A stretch of DNA of 16,049 nt from an uncultured Cloacibacillus sp. (GCA_900544635.1 UQVV01000016.1:1-16049), one strand, 5' to 3'. Numbered from the stretch's first letter, positions 7,129-14,980 are shown. The notes: generated by a model not told the origin, from the letters alone. A program made the numbers and translations.

Positions 7129-8130
7129 TTAGTGCTTGGCGTTGACGGCCTCGACAGCCTTGACTGCGTCGGCTCCGGTCTGTCCCTGCTCCTTCACGAA
7201 ATCGTCGTAGACGGGCTGCGCCGCTTTGCGGAACTCGGCGCGCTGCTCGGGCGTGAGCTGAATGACGGTCGTGCCGCTTTTCTTGACCTGCTCACGGAAG
7301 ATATCGTCGTCCTTGCGGACTTCGGCGCGCTCCCACTTGACCGCTTCGACGGCGGCTTCCTTGATTATCTTCTTCTGGTTGTCGTCGAGTCTCTTCCAGG
7401 TGATGGTGGAGATGATGAGCGGGCAGGCGTCATAGATATGGCCAGTCTCGACGACGTACTTCTGTACTTCATAGAAGCGCGAGTTGACTATGTTCGTGTA
7501 GGGGTTCTCCTGCGCGTCGATGGTTCCCTGCTGAAGCGCGGTGTAGAGCTCGGACATGGCCATCGGTATCGCGGAAGCGCCGAGCGTGTTGAAGTGAGCC
7601 ATGTGATATTTGCTGTCCATCGTGCGGATCTTGATGCCGGCTACGTCGGCGGGTTTCGTCACTTCTTTGTTGCAGGTGAGGTGGCGCCAGCTCTGCGTCA
7701 TCCAGCCGAGGAGGTAGAAGCCCTGCGGTTCGAGCGCCTTGCCTACGTTGTCGCCGAGAGGACCGTCGAGGACTTCTTCAGCAGCGGCCTCGTTCTTGAA
7801 GAGGTAGGGCAGGTCGAAGATCGCGGTGCTCGGAGTGAAGCCGGAGAGCGCGGCGACCGACGGGGCCATCATGTCGAGCGAGCCGAACTGGAGCTGCTCC
7901 ATCATAGCGGTGTTGTCGCCGAGCGAGGAGTTCGGGAAGACCTGGATTTTGAGCTCGCCGCCGGACTTATCGGAAACGAGCTTCGCGAAATAGTCGAGCC
8001 CCTTGTCAAGGCTGCTGTTGTCGGCGACGACGTGTCCGAGTCTCAGAGTCGTCGCGGCCTCGGCCTGTCCCGCGAAAGCCGCGGAGGCCATCATGAGGGC
8101 CATTACTGCGGAGATGACAAACCTTTTCAT
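7129..8130 (-). CDS. dctP: TRAP transporter solute-binding protein (DctP family)
   Basis: The 333-residue protein begins with a signal peptide, MKRFVISAVMALMMASAAFA, probably cut near AEA-ATT (residue 26). DctP hallmarks follow: LRLGHVVADNSS, KSGGELKIQVFPNSSLG, FDLPYLFKN, SWRHLT (Arg149), GIKIRTMDS (Arg169, the usual carboxylate-binding arginine), then ELYTALQQGTIDAQENPYTNI (194-214). It captures a carboxylate ligand outside the membrane and presents it to DctQM. It is the first gene of the operon, with GAAGGGA upstream of the ATG. The C-terminal half aligns with the DctP-like domain of the regulator encoded at 9460-11517, so the two probably share a ligand class. Confidence 0.96.
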   Translation of the reverse strand: MKRFVISAVMALMMASAAFAGQAEAATTLRLGHVVADNSSLDKGLDYFAKLVSDKSGGELKIQVFPNSSLGDNTAMMEQLQFGSLDMMAPSVAALSGFTPSTAIFDLPYLFKNEAAAEEVLDGPLGDNVGKALEPQGFYLLGWMTQSWRHLTCNKEVTKPADVAGIKIRTMDSKYHMAHFNTLGASAIPMAMSELYTALQQGTIDAQENPYTNIVNSRFYEVQKYVVETGHIYDACPLIISTITWKRLDDNQKKIIKEAAVEAVKWERAEVRKDDDIFREQVKKSGTTVIQLTPEQRAEFRKAAQPVYDDFVKEQGQTGADAVKAVEAVNAKH

Positions 8131-8330
8131 AATTACTACGTCCCTTCGTTATTTTTATTTCGGGCGAAAGCCCATAAAACCATCAGTCCGCCCGTCGTAC
8201 GCCCGGCCGTCCTGATTTTTGCCTTTTTACCGGCGTTTCCACCGTCGCTCCTATTTTTATCTCACGCTATATATTCTATAGACATGTGAAAAATTTTCCA
8301 TATTGCCGTTTTCTAACAAAAAGGCGAATA
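8131..8330 (-). promoter_or_regulatory. Leader and probable promoter region of the TRAP operon
   Basis: No gene is seen here. On the minus strand, an AT-rich block around 8266-8300 (TTTTTCACATG then TATAGAATATATAG) offers -10-like boxes but no convincing paired -35. Downstream lie small GC hairpins in the presumed leader: one with stem CGGTG/CGCCG and a GAAA loop near 8230-8245, and GGGC-TTTC-GCCC near 8160-8172. A leader of about 130 nt would result. Confidence 0.3.
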
Positions 8331-8381
8331 AAATGTGCACGGAGCACATTTCTCTCACGCTGCTCGTATGATAGAGAAATG
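8331..8381 (-). repeat. Nested inverted repeats upstream of dctP: operator or terminator candidate
   Basis: AAATGTGC (8331-8338) and GCACATTT (8344-8351) form an 8 bp perfect inverted repeat with a 5 nt spacer. A second, overlapping repeat pairs CATTTCTCT (8347-8355) with AGAGAAATG (8373-8381). On the minus strand the first repeat is followed by TATTCGCCTTTTTG, so it could terminate the regulator mRNA 43-60 nt after its stop. It also sits in the right place for an operator of the TRAP operon. The two arms compete for the same bases. Confidence 0.5.
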
Positions 8382-8393
8382 CGCGCGCAGAAA

Positions 8394-9491
8394 TCAGCAA
8401 TATCGCTTAATATAGGCACAGACGAGCATCAGAAGGAATTTATCCGCGTCTTTGTGCAGCGGGTCAATTCCAAGAAGTTCGCGAAGGCGCGCCGCGCGAA
8501 GCGTGACTGTGTTTCTGTGCACATACATCTTCTCCGCCGTCAGGATCACGTTCATGTCGTTCGCGATGAGCGCCTCTGCGGTCACGGCGAGCTCAGGCTC
8601 AGCGCGCAGTTTCTCGGCGTAGGGCGCGAGGAAGTGGCGCAGGCGAGCCGGCTCCGTCTTCTGGAAGGTATATTCGAGAATATATTCGGATGCATAAATC
8701 ACGCCGCCCGTTCTTCCGCATGCGCCGGCCCATTCGCAGGCTATTAGTGCAGCTTCCAGGCTCAGGCGGTACTCTTCCGGCTGTCTCGCGTATGTGCCCG
8801 CCGCGACGGTCGGTTTGAAGCCGCAGCGAGACTCTATCCTTTCGGCGAGCGCGCGAAGGTAGCCGTCGAGCTGGCTCTTGACCGAGCGCCCGTCCTCTTC
8901 GAGGCGGCGGCATATCACGAGGCGTCCCTCGCTCGTAACGCCGCAGATATCCTGCTCGTCAGCGCCGCGGAAACGGACGGCGGAGAGCGCGTCGGAGCCG
9001 AGCCTTGCGGGCGCTCCGCCGACGACGCACACGGCGCGCGGGATCTCCAGGCTCTTGCCCTGCTCCTCGGCCAGGAGGAAGGTGTAGACTTTCATTTCCT
9101 GAGTGTCTGTGTACAGCAGGTTGTTTAGGAGCTGGCTCTCTCCGCGCAGCTCCGGCCCCTCCGCCGTATCTTCCGCGCCGCCGCGCATCGCGGCCTGCGC
9201 AAGCGAGTCCAGCATCAGCAAAGGCTGCGCGGCGCTCGCGTAGTCCTCGGCGCGCAGGTAAAGAACGAGCAGGCGCGACGGCGGCAGTGGAAGCTGCACT
9301 CGATAGAACAGTTTCCCGCCGTCTTCGAAAACGTCCGCCTCTTTACGCGCAGCCTGCGGAAGCGGCGGATGGGCGCATTTTATAGCTTCGCGCCCCGCCA
9401 TCACGGAGCCGCCTTCCAGCAGCAGCGCGTCGCTGCGCGGGAACGCAGCGCATGCCATTTCAAAAAGCCGTTCTGTATCCGTTTTTTGCAT
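8394..9491 (-). CDS. PucR/CdaR-type transcriptional regulator
   Basis: The 365-residue protein ends in a PucR-family helix-turn-helix (about 303-360). It shows NVILTAEKMYVHRNTVTLRAARLRELLGI split around VHRNT, then DPLHKDADKFLLML, the layout found in CdaR and PucR. Residues about 150-280 look like the degenerate GGDEF-like domain common in this family. The N-terminal 120 residues are poorly conserved and may sense a ligand. The ATG at 9491 lies inside the 3' end of the upstream fusion regulator (32 nt overlap), so the two are probably co-translated. It has no signal peptide or membrane helix. The position just upstream of dctP suggests control of the TRAP operon. The family call is firm; ligand and direction of regulation are unknown. 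Confidence 0.85.
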   Translation of the reverse strand: MQKTDTERLFEMACAAFPRSDALLLEGGSVMAGREAIKCAHPPLPQAARKEADVFEDGGKLFYRVQLPLPPSRLLVLYLRAEDYASAAQPLLMLDSLAQAAMRGGAEDTAEGPELRGESQLLNNLLYTDTQEMKVYTFLLAEEQGKSLEIPRAVCVVGGAPARLGSDALSAVRFRGADEQDICGVTSEGRLVICRRLEEDGRSVKSQLDGYLRALAERIESRCGFKPTVAAGTYARQPEEYRLSLEAALIACEWAGACGRTGGVIYASEYILEYTFQKTEPARLRHFLAPYAEKLRAEPELAVTAEALIANDMNVILTAEKMYVHRNTVTLRAARLRELLGIDPLHKDADKFLLMLVCAYIKRYC

Positions 9492-11517
9492 AGCGTCTCT
9501 TCGCCGCCATTATCTTGGTCAGGAAGTCGCGTCGCGGCTCCGATTCGTATAGCGGGCGCACGGTGCTGCGCCACATCGCCTCCTCTTCCGCGGTAGGGAC
9601 GACGGCCTTCATGCCGAGGCGCAGCAGCTCGTTTTTCGCCGCAAGGTTGCTTTCCGCCTGACGCCCAAGCACCCACGCGCCGCTCTCTTCTACCGCCCCG
9701 CGCAGCATCTCCTGTTTGTCGGCGTCGAGTTCCAGCCACGACCTTTGAGAGAAACAGAGCGCCTCCATGCTGTACCACATGCGCAGCTCCGTGACGAACT
9801 CCTGATATTTGTAGAATTCCATGTCGAGTATGTTCTTGTATGGATTTTCTTGGCTGTCTATGATTTTCGACGCCAGAGCGTCCTTTATGTTGTTGTAGTA
9901 AATCTGTATCGGCACGGCGCCGAGGCATGCGAAATAATTTCTTATCGACGGCGATGCCAGTATCCTGATGCGCCTCCCTTTCAGGTCGTCCGGAGTGCGT
10001 ATGGGCGAGCCGCTCGACGTTATGTAGCGCCAGCCGAGCGACCATAGGCTCGGACAGATTATGCCGGCCTCGTCGAGACCGCCGCGCAGCTCCGGGAGTA
10101 TAACTTCGCGCGCGAGATGATCGGCCTCTTCGGCGGAATCGAAGAGAAACGGGAGATGCAGCGTGAACACCTTGTTGTCAGTGTAGGGACACAGCGCTAT
10201 CGCCGAGCTGACGACGATGTTGAGCGCGCCAGACATCAGCATTCCGAGCAGCTTGTAGTTGTCGCCGGAGGTTGAGATCGTGTGCATGTTTATCTGGAAG
10301 CTGCCGCCGCTCTTTTTGTAAAGCAGCTCGGAGAGGTGCTTCAGCCCGTCGCTGACAACGCTGCCCGGCTGGACTATGACGCCGCCGTTCCAGACGGTTT
10401 TCTTAGTTTTGTGCAGCACGCAGGCTCGCAGCGCGACGCGGTCGCGGACGCTGTGCAGCGGGTCGAGCGCAGCCGTCGCCTTCATTTTCCTCATGCGCTG
10501 AAGAATCGTGTTGCGGTGCACCGAAAGCGCGCCGGCGCATCGTATGGGGCTGCAGTCCTCCTCGGAGAGCGCCGCGGCCGTCTCCGCCATTTCGCGCCCT
10601 GCGCCGAGCGCCGACGAGATGTCGCGCGTCAGGCTCCTGCGCGCCGCGCCGTCGAGATTTGAGAAAAGCCACTCGAATATGAAATCGTCGATGAAAAGGC
10701 ACTCTCCGTCCTCGCCGCGCCCTCCGCGCCTCGAATACAGGTAGGCAGCCTCGCTGTAGCTGTTGTGCAGCAGTTCAGCGCGCGGGTAGGCGCTTCCGGC
10801 GCATACCGAGAGCTTGACGCCAGGTGGCAGAAGTTCCGCGGCGCGTCGCGCAGTCTCGCGGATCTCCTCCGCGTATGCGGCGCGCTCAGTGCCCGCCACG
10901 GCCTTGAAGACTATCATCTGCCCGGCGTCGGCGCATCCGTATATGTCCTGCGCGCCGAACAGCCCAGCCTCCTCCGCGCGGCGCTCGATTTCGGCGAAGG
11001 CCGCGTCTCCGTCGGCTCCGTCCTCCGCTGCGGCGAAGAGCACCGCGCAGCGCGGCACGTCGCGCACGTAGCCCAGGGAACTCAGGTACGACTCCGCCTC
11101 AGAATCTATGCGTCCGGAGCCGGCGAGCTGGCTGACCAGCATCGTGCGCTTCCGCTCCGCAGTTCCTGCGCCCTCCTCGACTGCCGCGCCGCATTCCGCA
11201 GTTATCAGCACTTTCAGATAATCGGCGGCGAGCTCTCCGCGTCCCGACGGCGTTACGACGTAGCAGACTACATGGCCGCCGCGCTCGACGGGCATGACAC
11301 GCAGCGAAAGCGATGCCGCACGTTCTTCCGCCTCCGCGCCGGACAAACCGCCTTCGATCAGCGACGCCGCGTTTTTACCGAACGTTCCGTCGCGATCGCG
11401 CATCAGCCGGACGTTCATCCCTGCGTCGACGATGCAGAACGGCGCGTCCACAGTCTGCGCGGCGGCGCGCGACACCGCCTCGACGGCCGATTCTTTCAGC
11501 ATATACGCAGTTTCCAC
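9460..11517 (-). CDS. Fusion regulator: PucR/CdaR-type DNA-binding protein with C-terminal DctP-like solute-binding domain
   Basis: From the GTG at 11517 the product has 685 residues. Residues about 1-110 resemble the diacid-recognition domain of CdaR (ESAVEAVSRAAAQTV...FCIVDAGMNVRL). About 156-281 look like the GGDEF-like linker. About 318-370 form the PucR helix-turn-helix, with SVHRNTILQRMRK and LDPLH. From about residue 377 to 661 it is DctP-like: KKSGGSFQINMHTISTSGDN, LHLPFLFDSAEEADHLA, LGWRYIT (Arg497), LKGRRIRIL (Arg518) and IIDSQENPYKNI (553-564) match the dctP product segment by segment. There is no signal peptide, so the binding domain should be cytoplasmic. The frame is open to a TTG at 11604, but a likely promoter -10 overlaps that region; GTG 11517 has AAGGG 10 nt upstream, and ATG 11502 is the alternative. 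Inference: a ligand sensor for the adjacent TRAP operon. Confidence 0.88.
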   Translation of the reverse strand: METAYMLKESAVEAVSRAAAQTVDAPFCIVDAGMNVRLMRDRDGTFGKNAASLIEGGLSGAEAEERAASLSLRVMPVERGGHVVCYVVTPSGRGELAADYLKVLITAECGAAVEEGAGTAERKRTMLVSQLAGSGRIDSEAESYLSSLGYVRDVPRCAVLFAAAEDGADGDAAFAEIERRAEEAGLFGAQDIYGCADAGQMIVFKAVAGTERAAYAEEIRETARRAAELLPPGVKLSVCAGSAYPRAELLHNSYSEAAYLYSRRGGRGEDGECLFIDDFIFEWLFSNLDGAARRSLTRDISSALGAGREMAETAAALSEEDCSPIRCAGALSVHRNTILQRMRKMKATAALDPLHSVRDRVALRACVLHKTKKTVWNGGVIVQPGSVVSDGLKHLSELLYKKSGGSFQINMHTISTSGDNYKLLGMLMSGALNIVVSSAIALCPYTDNKVFTLHLPFLFDSAEEADHLAREVILPELRGGLDEAGIICPSLWSLGWRYITSSGSPIRTPDDLKGRRIRILASPSIRNYFACLGAVPIQIYYNNIKDALASKIIDSQENPYKNILDMEFYKYQEFVTELRMWYSMEALCFSQRSWLELDADKQEMLRGAVEESGAWVLGRQAESNLAAKNELLRLGMKAVVPTAEEEAMWRSTVRPLYESEPRRDFLTKIMAAKRRYAKNGYRTAF

Positions 11518-11592
11518 AGATGCCACGCCCTTCGTCGGCCGCGGCGGCGCTCGGTAAATTTCAACTCGCGCCGCGGCCGGTATTTCCGTTCT

Positions 11593-11622
11593 AGTATATA
11601 CCAAAGTTTACGGCATGCACAA
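11593..11622 (-). promoter_or_regulatory. Putative sigma70-type promoter of the fusion regulator
   Basis: On the minus strand, TTGTGC (11617-11622) is separated by 18 nt from TATACT (11593-11598), a 5 of 6 match to the -10 consensus. It would give a leader of roughly 70 nt before the GTG at 11517. It makes a start at TTG 11602-11604 unlikely, since that codon lies in the promoter spacer. Confidence 0.5.
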
Positions 11623-11747
11623 ATATTTACCGTCTACGCGTCGCAGCCAGGTCTTGCTCCGCCGTAAAGCTCGCGTAGCCGCGCCGGAGCAGCGGCGTGA
11701 AAATTCCGCCGCATCGCCTATCTTTAGCGCAAGTGGAATGTTTTCGT

Positions 11748-11759
11748 TTTACGTAAAAT
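11748..11759. repeat. Perfect 12 bp palindrome TTTTACGTAAAA
   Basis: It lies 10 bp past the methyltransferase stop and about 125 bp before the fusion-regulator promoter. It might be a protein-binding site, but no second copy was seen in the window and no strong terminator features accompany it. Confidence 0.3.
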
Positions 11760-11769
11760 TGCTGGATTT

Positions 11770-12504
11770 TCAGCGCTTGACGGCCGATATTATGAACATC
11801 ATCGGACGGCGCATTTCGTCGCGCATTCCGGGAATTTCTGCAAGCATACTCTCCGTCGGACGCGGCTCGGCAAAGCTTGTCAGCTCAAAGCCGTTCGAAA
11901 GCAGCGCGTTGACGTATGTGTCGAGCGTGCGGTGATACTTGACGACGTGTTCTCCGAGGAACACCGCGTCGCGGCGGCCTTCGTAATAATAATCGTCCAC
12001 CGGGAAATGCGCTATCGAGCCGTCCGCGTTGTAATGCCACTGCTGCGGCCCCTGCGCCGTGAACACGGGATGCTCCGCGGAGAATACGAATGTCCCGCCC
12101 GCCGATAGGAATCGGCGCACTTTTTTCGCGACCGAACCGAAATCCGCTACGTAGTGCAGCGCGAGCGAACTCAATACGACGTCGAAGCTCTCGGGCGGAA
12201 AATCCGCGTCCTCGATCGCCGCGCGGATGTAGCGCACATTATCGTGCTTAGTCCGCTCGTGCGCCTTCGCAAGCATTTTTTCGGAGATGTCTACGCCGGT
12301 CACGGAGAGCGCGCCGTTTTCCGCAGCGTATTCGCAATGCCAGCCGTAGCCGCAGCCGAGGTCAAGCACGCGCTTTCCGCGAAAGTCCGGCAGCATCGGG
12401 CGTAATGCCGCCCACTCGCCCGCCGCTTCAAGGCCGCGCTTTGAACGCTCCATCTGCGTGTATTTTTCAAAAAATATTTCGTCGTCGTACTTGTTCTCTT
12501 TCAT
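11770..12504 (-). CDS. Class I SAM-dependent methyltransferase
   Basis: The 244-residue protein has motif I as RVLDLGCGYGWHCEYAA (about 45-61), motif II acidic residue in TGVDISEKML (69-78), and the post-motif SFDVVLSSLALHYVADF. This is the Methyltransf_11/25 layout of small cytoplasmic methyltransferases. The C-terminal half, with a histidine- and tyrosine-rich HPVFTAQGPQQWHYNADGS stretch, is shared with many uncharacterised relatives and gives no substrate. The start at 12504 lacks a strong ribosome binding site (GAAAGAGA about 10 nt upstream). It is preceded by the iorB terminator and followed by 250 nt before the regulator, so it is probably a single-gene unit. Family certain, substrate unknown. 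Confidence 0.88.
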   Translation of the reverse strand: MKENKYDDEIFFEKYTQMERSKRGLEAAGEWAALRPMLPDFRGKRVLDLGCGYGWHCEYAAENGALSVTGVDISEKMLAKAHERTKHDNVRYIRAAIEDADFPPESFDVVLSSLALHYVADFGSVAKKVRRFLSAGGTFVFSAEHPVFTAQGPQQWHYNADGSIAHFPVDDYYYEGRRDAVFLGEHVVKYHRTLDTYVNALLSNGFELTSFAEPRPTESMLAEIPGMRDEMRRPMMFIISAVKR

Positions 12505-12533
12505 GGGATTTTTCTCTTTCGTCCGAATATACG

Positions 12534-12560
12534 AAAAAGGCGCCGCACCATCGCTGCGCC
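12534..12560 (-). terminator. Rho-independent terminator after iorB
   Basis: On the minus strand, GGCGC and GCGCC pair (12539-12560), with two more inner pairs after one mismatch, followed by TTTTT (complement of 12534-12538). It lies 17 nt past the iorB stop. Confidence 0.75.
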
Positions 12561-12577
12561 CGTGATGTTTCGTGATG

Positions 12578-13159
12578 TTACTGTTCCAAACCTGCTTTGA
12601 AGGCTTTAAGGTTGAGGTCGAGGAGTTTCTCCGGGATGAGCTCTTTGAGAACGTCTTCCCAGTCGAGCTCTTCGAGCCCCATCGCTTTGACGAGCGCGCC
12701 CAGGAGCACGATGTTCTGCGCCTTGATGTTGCCGAGGCCGCTCGCTATTTCGCCCGCGTTGAAGGCTTTCGTGTTGGGCACCGCCGCCTTCAGCTTTTCC
12801 GTGACTCCGTGCGGATATTCCGCCGCGCCGGTAAGCACGGGCAGAGAGTATATTTCAAAGTCGTTGACGACGAGCGTGCCGTCTTTCTTAAGGTATTGCA
12901 GCCAGCGCGCCGCTTCGACTTTTTCGAAAGCTACGAGGACGTCGGCTTCGCCCTCGGGGACGACCGGCGAAGCGACGTGCGAGCCGTAGCGGACGTGCGT
13001 CGTGACGCTTCCGCCGCGCTGGCTCATGCCGTGTATCTCGGACATCTTTACGTCGTAGCCTTTGCGGACGAGCCCTTCGGAGAGTATCTTCGAGGCGAGT
13101 ATCGTACCCTGTCCGCCGACGCCTACCAAGAGAATGCTTTTAGTATCGTTTTTCTTCAT
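12578..13159 (-). CDS. iorB: Indolepyruvate:ferredoxin oxidoreductase beta subunit
   Basis: The 193-residue protein opens with SILLVGVGGQGTILASKILSEG and contains SEIHGMSQRGGSVTTHVRYG. This is the pattern of the pyruvate:ferredoxin oxidoreductase gamma-type domain in IorB. With IorA it forms the enzyme that decarboxylates aryl pyruvates such as indolepyruvate to the aryl-acetyl-CoA, reducing ferredoxin, in the breakdown of aromatic amino acids. Its length is typical of IorB. The ATG lies 3 nt after the iorA stop, and its AGGGAGG ribosome binding site lies in the end of iorA. A terminator follows. Confidence 0.95.
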   Translation of the reverse strand: MKKNDTKSILLVGVGGQGTILASKILSEGLVRKGYDVKMSEIHGMSQRGGSVTTHVRYGSHVASPVVPEGEADVLVAFEKVEAARWLQYLKKDGTLVVNDFEIYSLPVLTGAAEYPHGVTEKLKAAVPNTKAFNAGEIASGLGNIKAQNIVLLGALVKAMGLEELDWEDVLKELIPEKLLDLNLKAFKAGLEQ

Positions 13160-13162
13160 GGC

Positions 13163-14929
13163 CTAACCCTCCCTGACTATCGCGTGCTTCGGGCATATCT
13201 GCATACATACGGTACAGCCGTTGCAGGAGGCGCGGTCGATATAGACTCGCCCGTCGCGGAAGTTGACAGCGGGGCATCCGGCCTTGAGGCAGAGCTTGCA
13301 TTTCACGCACTTGTCCTCGTCGACGCGGCATTTCATGTTTGCGCGGCGTTTTACGACTTCCTTGATGAGCGCGCAGGGCGACGTCGTGATGATGACGAAG
13401 GGCTCCGTCGCCTCGTATCCGGCGCGGACGGCCTCTTTCGTCGCGGTGAGGTCGTACGGGTCGATAAGGCGGATGTTCTCCTCCTTGACGCCGCAGGCCA
13501 TGCAGAGCGCCTTGAGATCCACCTGGTGGGTCGGCTCGCCCATGAGCGTGCGGCCCGTGCCGGGGTTCTCCTGGTGGCCGGTCATCGCGGTGATTCTGTT
13601 GTCGAGGATGTTTATGACGATCGGGGCCTTGTTGACTATCGCGTCGATCAGGCCCGTTATGCCGGAATGGAAGAATGTCGAGTCGCCGATGACCGCGAAG
13701 ACTTTTTCGCTGCGGCCGGCGCGCTCGACGGCCTTGCGGAAACCTATGCCGGCCGATACGCTCGCGCCCATGCAGATGACCGTGTCGGTGACCGAGAGCG
13801 GCGGGACGATGCCGAGAGTGTAGCAGCCGATGTCGCCCGTGACCACGATGTCTTTATATTTGCCGACTTCGTAGAAGAATCCGCGGTGCGTGCATCCCGC
13901 GCAGAGGACGGGCGGACGCGGCGGGACGTTGATGTCTATCGAGTAGCCGCCGGTCTCTTCCGATTCGGGGAAGAAGGTGCGGCGCACGCGCTCCGGCGTG
14001 AGCTCGTCTATCCAAGGCAGCTTCTCGCGTCCCATGCATGCGATGCCGAGCGCCTTAACGAAGTTTTCAAGATAGGGCTCGTTTTCCTCTATTACATAGA
14101 GCGTCTCCACGGAGGCCGCGAAGTCGCGGATTTTCTTCTCCGGCAGCGGCCATGTGAAACCGAGCTTGAGGTACGACGCCTCGTCGCCGAAGACTTCTTT
14201 CGCGTGGTTGTAAGATATGCCGCTCGTGATGATGCCGACCTTGCCCGTGCCGCGCTCGACGCGGTTGAGCGGCGTCGTTTCGCTGTATTCCTTGAGCGCC
14301 GCGATGCGCTCGGTCAGTATCTGCTTGCGGCGCTTCGCGTTCGCGGGGGCCATGACGTATTTCGTCACGTCCTTCTTGTAGGGACGCACCTCGCGTTCGA
14401 TTCTCTCGCCGGTCTCGACGAGCGTCTTGCTGTGGCAGATGCGCGTCGTTACGCGGAAGAGCACCGGCGTGTCGAACTTTTCGGATATTTCGAAGGCTTC
14501 TTTCACGTAGTCCAGACATTCCTGGCTGTCGGAGGGTTCGACCATCGCTATCTTCGCGTGCGACGCATAGAAACGGTTGTCCTGCTCGTTCTGCGAGCTG
14601 AAAAGGCCCGGGTCGTCCGCGGACACTATCACGAGGCCGCCGTTGACGCCCGTGTAGGCGAGCGTAAAGAGCGGGTCCGCCGCGACGTTGAGTCCGACGT
14701 GCTTCATCGCCGCCAGCGCGCGCGCGCCTGCTATCGATGCGCCCGCCGCAGCCTCGAGCGCAACCTTTTCGTTAGTAGCCCACTCCGAGTATACCCCTTT
14801 GTCTTTGTAGGCCGCGAGGTTTTCAAGAATCTCGGTCGAGGGCGTACCGGGATACGCGGCGGCGAAATGCAGCCCGGCTTCCCACGCGCCTCGGGCTGTC
14901 GCCTCGTTTCCGGTCATTATCTTCCTCAT
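13163..14929 (-). CDS. iorA: Indolepyruvate:ferredoxin oxidoreductase alpha subunit
   Basis: The 588-residue protein starts with MTGNEATARGAWEAGL and AAYPGTPSTEI, the PFOR alpha-like domain. Its thiamine-diphosphate site is GDSTFFHSGI...INILDN with TAMTGHQENPGTG. The C terminus holds two 4Fe-4S motifs: Cys541-544-547-552 (CVKCKLCLKAGC) and Cys569-572-575-579 (CNGCTVCMQIC). This is the full IorA layout and length. It oxidatively decarboxylates indolepyruvate and phenylpyruvate with CoA and ferredoxin, in the cytoplasm. The ATG at 14929 has AAGGAGG 7 nt upstream. Only about 20 nt separate the start from the T-run of the pssA terminator, so no independent promoter fits between them. Confidence 0.96.
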   Translation of the reverse strand: MRKIMTGNEATARGAWEAGLHFAAAYPGTPSTEILENLAAYKDKGVYSEWATNEKVALEAAAGASIAGARALAAMKHVGLNVAADPLFTLAYTGVNGGLVIVSADDPGLFSSQNEQDNRFYASHAKIAMVEPSDSQECLDYVKEAFEISEKFDTPVLFRVTTRICHSKTLVETGERIEREVRPYKKDVTKYVMAPANAKRRKQILTERIAALKEYSETTPLNRVERGTGKVGIITSGISYNHAKEVFGDEASYLKLGFTWPLPEKKIRDFAASVETLYVIEENEPYLENFVKALGIACMGREKLPWIDELTPERVRRTFFPESEETGGYSIDINVPPRPPVLCAGCTHRGFFYEVGKYKDIVVTGDIGCYTLGIVPPLSVTDTVICMGASVSAGIGFRKAVERAGRSEKVFAVIGDSTFFHSGITGLIDAIVNKAPIVINILDNRITAMTGHQENPGTGRTLMGEPTHQVDLKALCMACGVKEENIRLIDPYDLTATKEAVRAGYEATEPFVIITTSPCALIKEVVKRRANMKCRVDEDKCVKCKLCLKAGCPAVNFRDGRVYIDRASCNGCTVCMQICPKHAIVREG

Positions 14930-14949
14930 TCAATCTCCTCCTTGCAAAT

Positions 14950-14980
14950 AAAAAACCCGGCTTTCGCGAGCGAAGCCGGG
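14950..14980 (-). terminator. Rho-independent terminator between pssA and iorA
   Basis: CCCGGCTT and AAGCCGGG (14956-14980) form a perfect 8 bp stem that can be extended by CGC/GCG with one bulge, followed by TTTTTT (complement of 14950-14955). It lies 24 nt after the pssA stop. Confidence 0.9.

Noticed and set aside
8160..8215. Possible riboswitch in the dctP leader
   Set aside because: Only small local hairpins are visible; none matches a riboswitch core that I recognise.
8286..8747. Plus-strand open frame across the dctP leader and the end of the second regulator
   Set aside because: Most of it is antisense to the regulator's helix-turn-helix, and there is no motif or ribosome binding site.
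11518..11604. Upstream TTG start at 11604 for the fusion regulator
   Set aside because: The codon lies within the spacer of a likely promoter and the extra residues show no family similarity.
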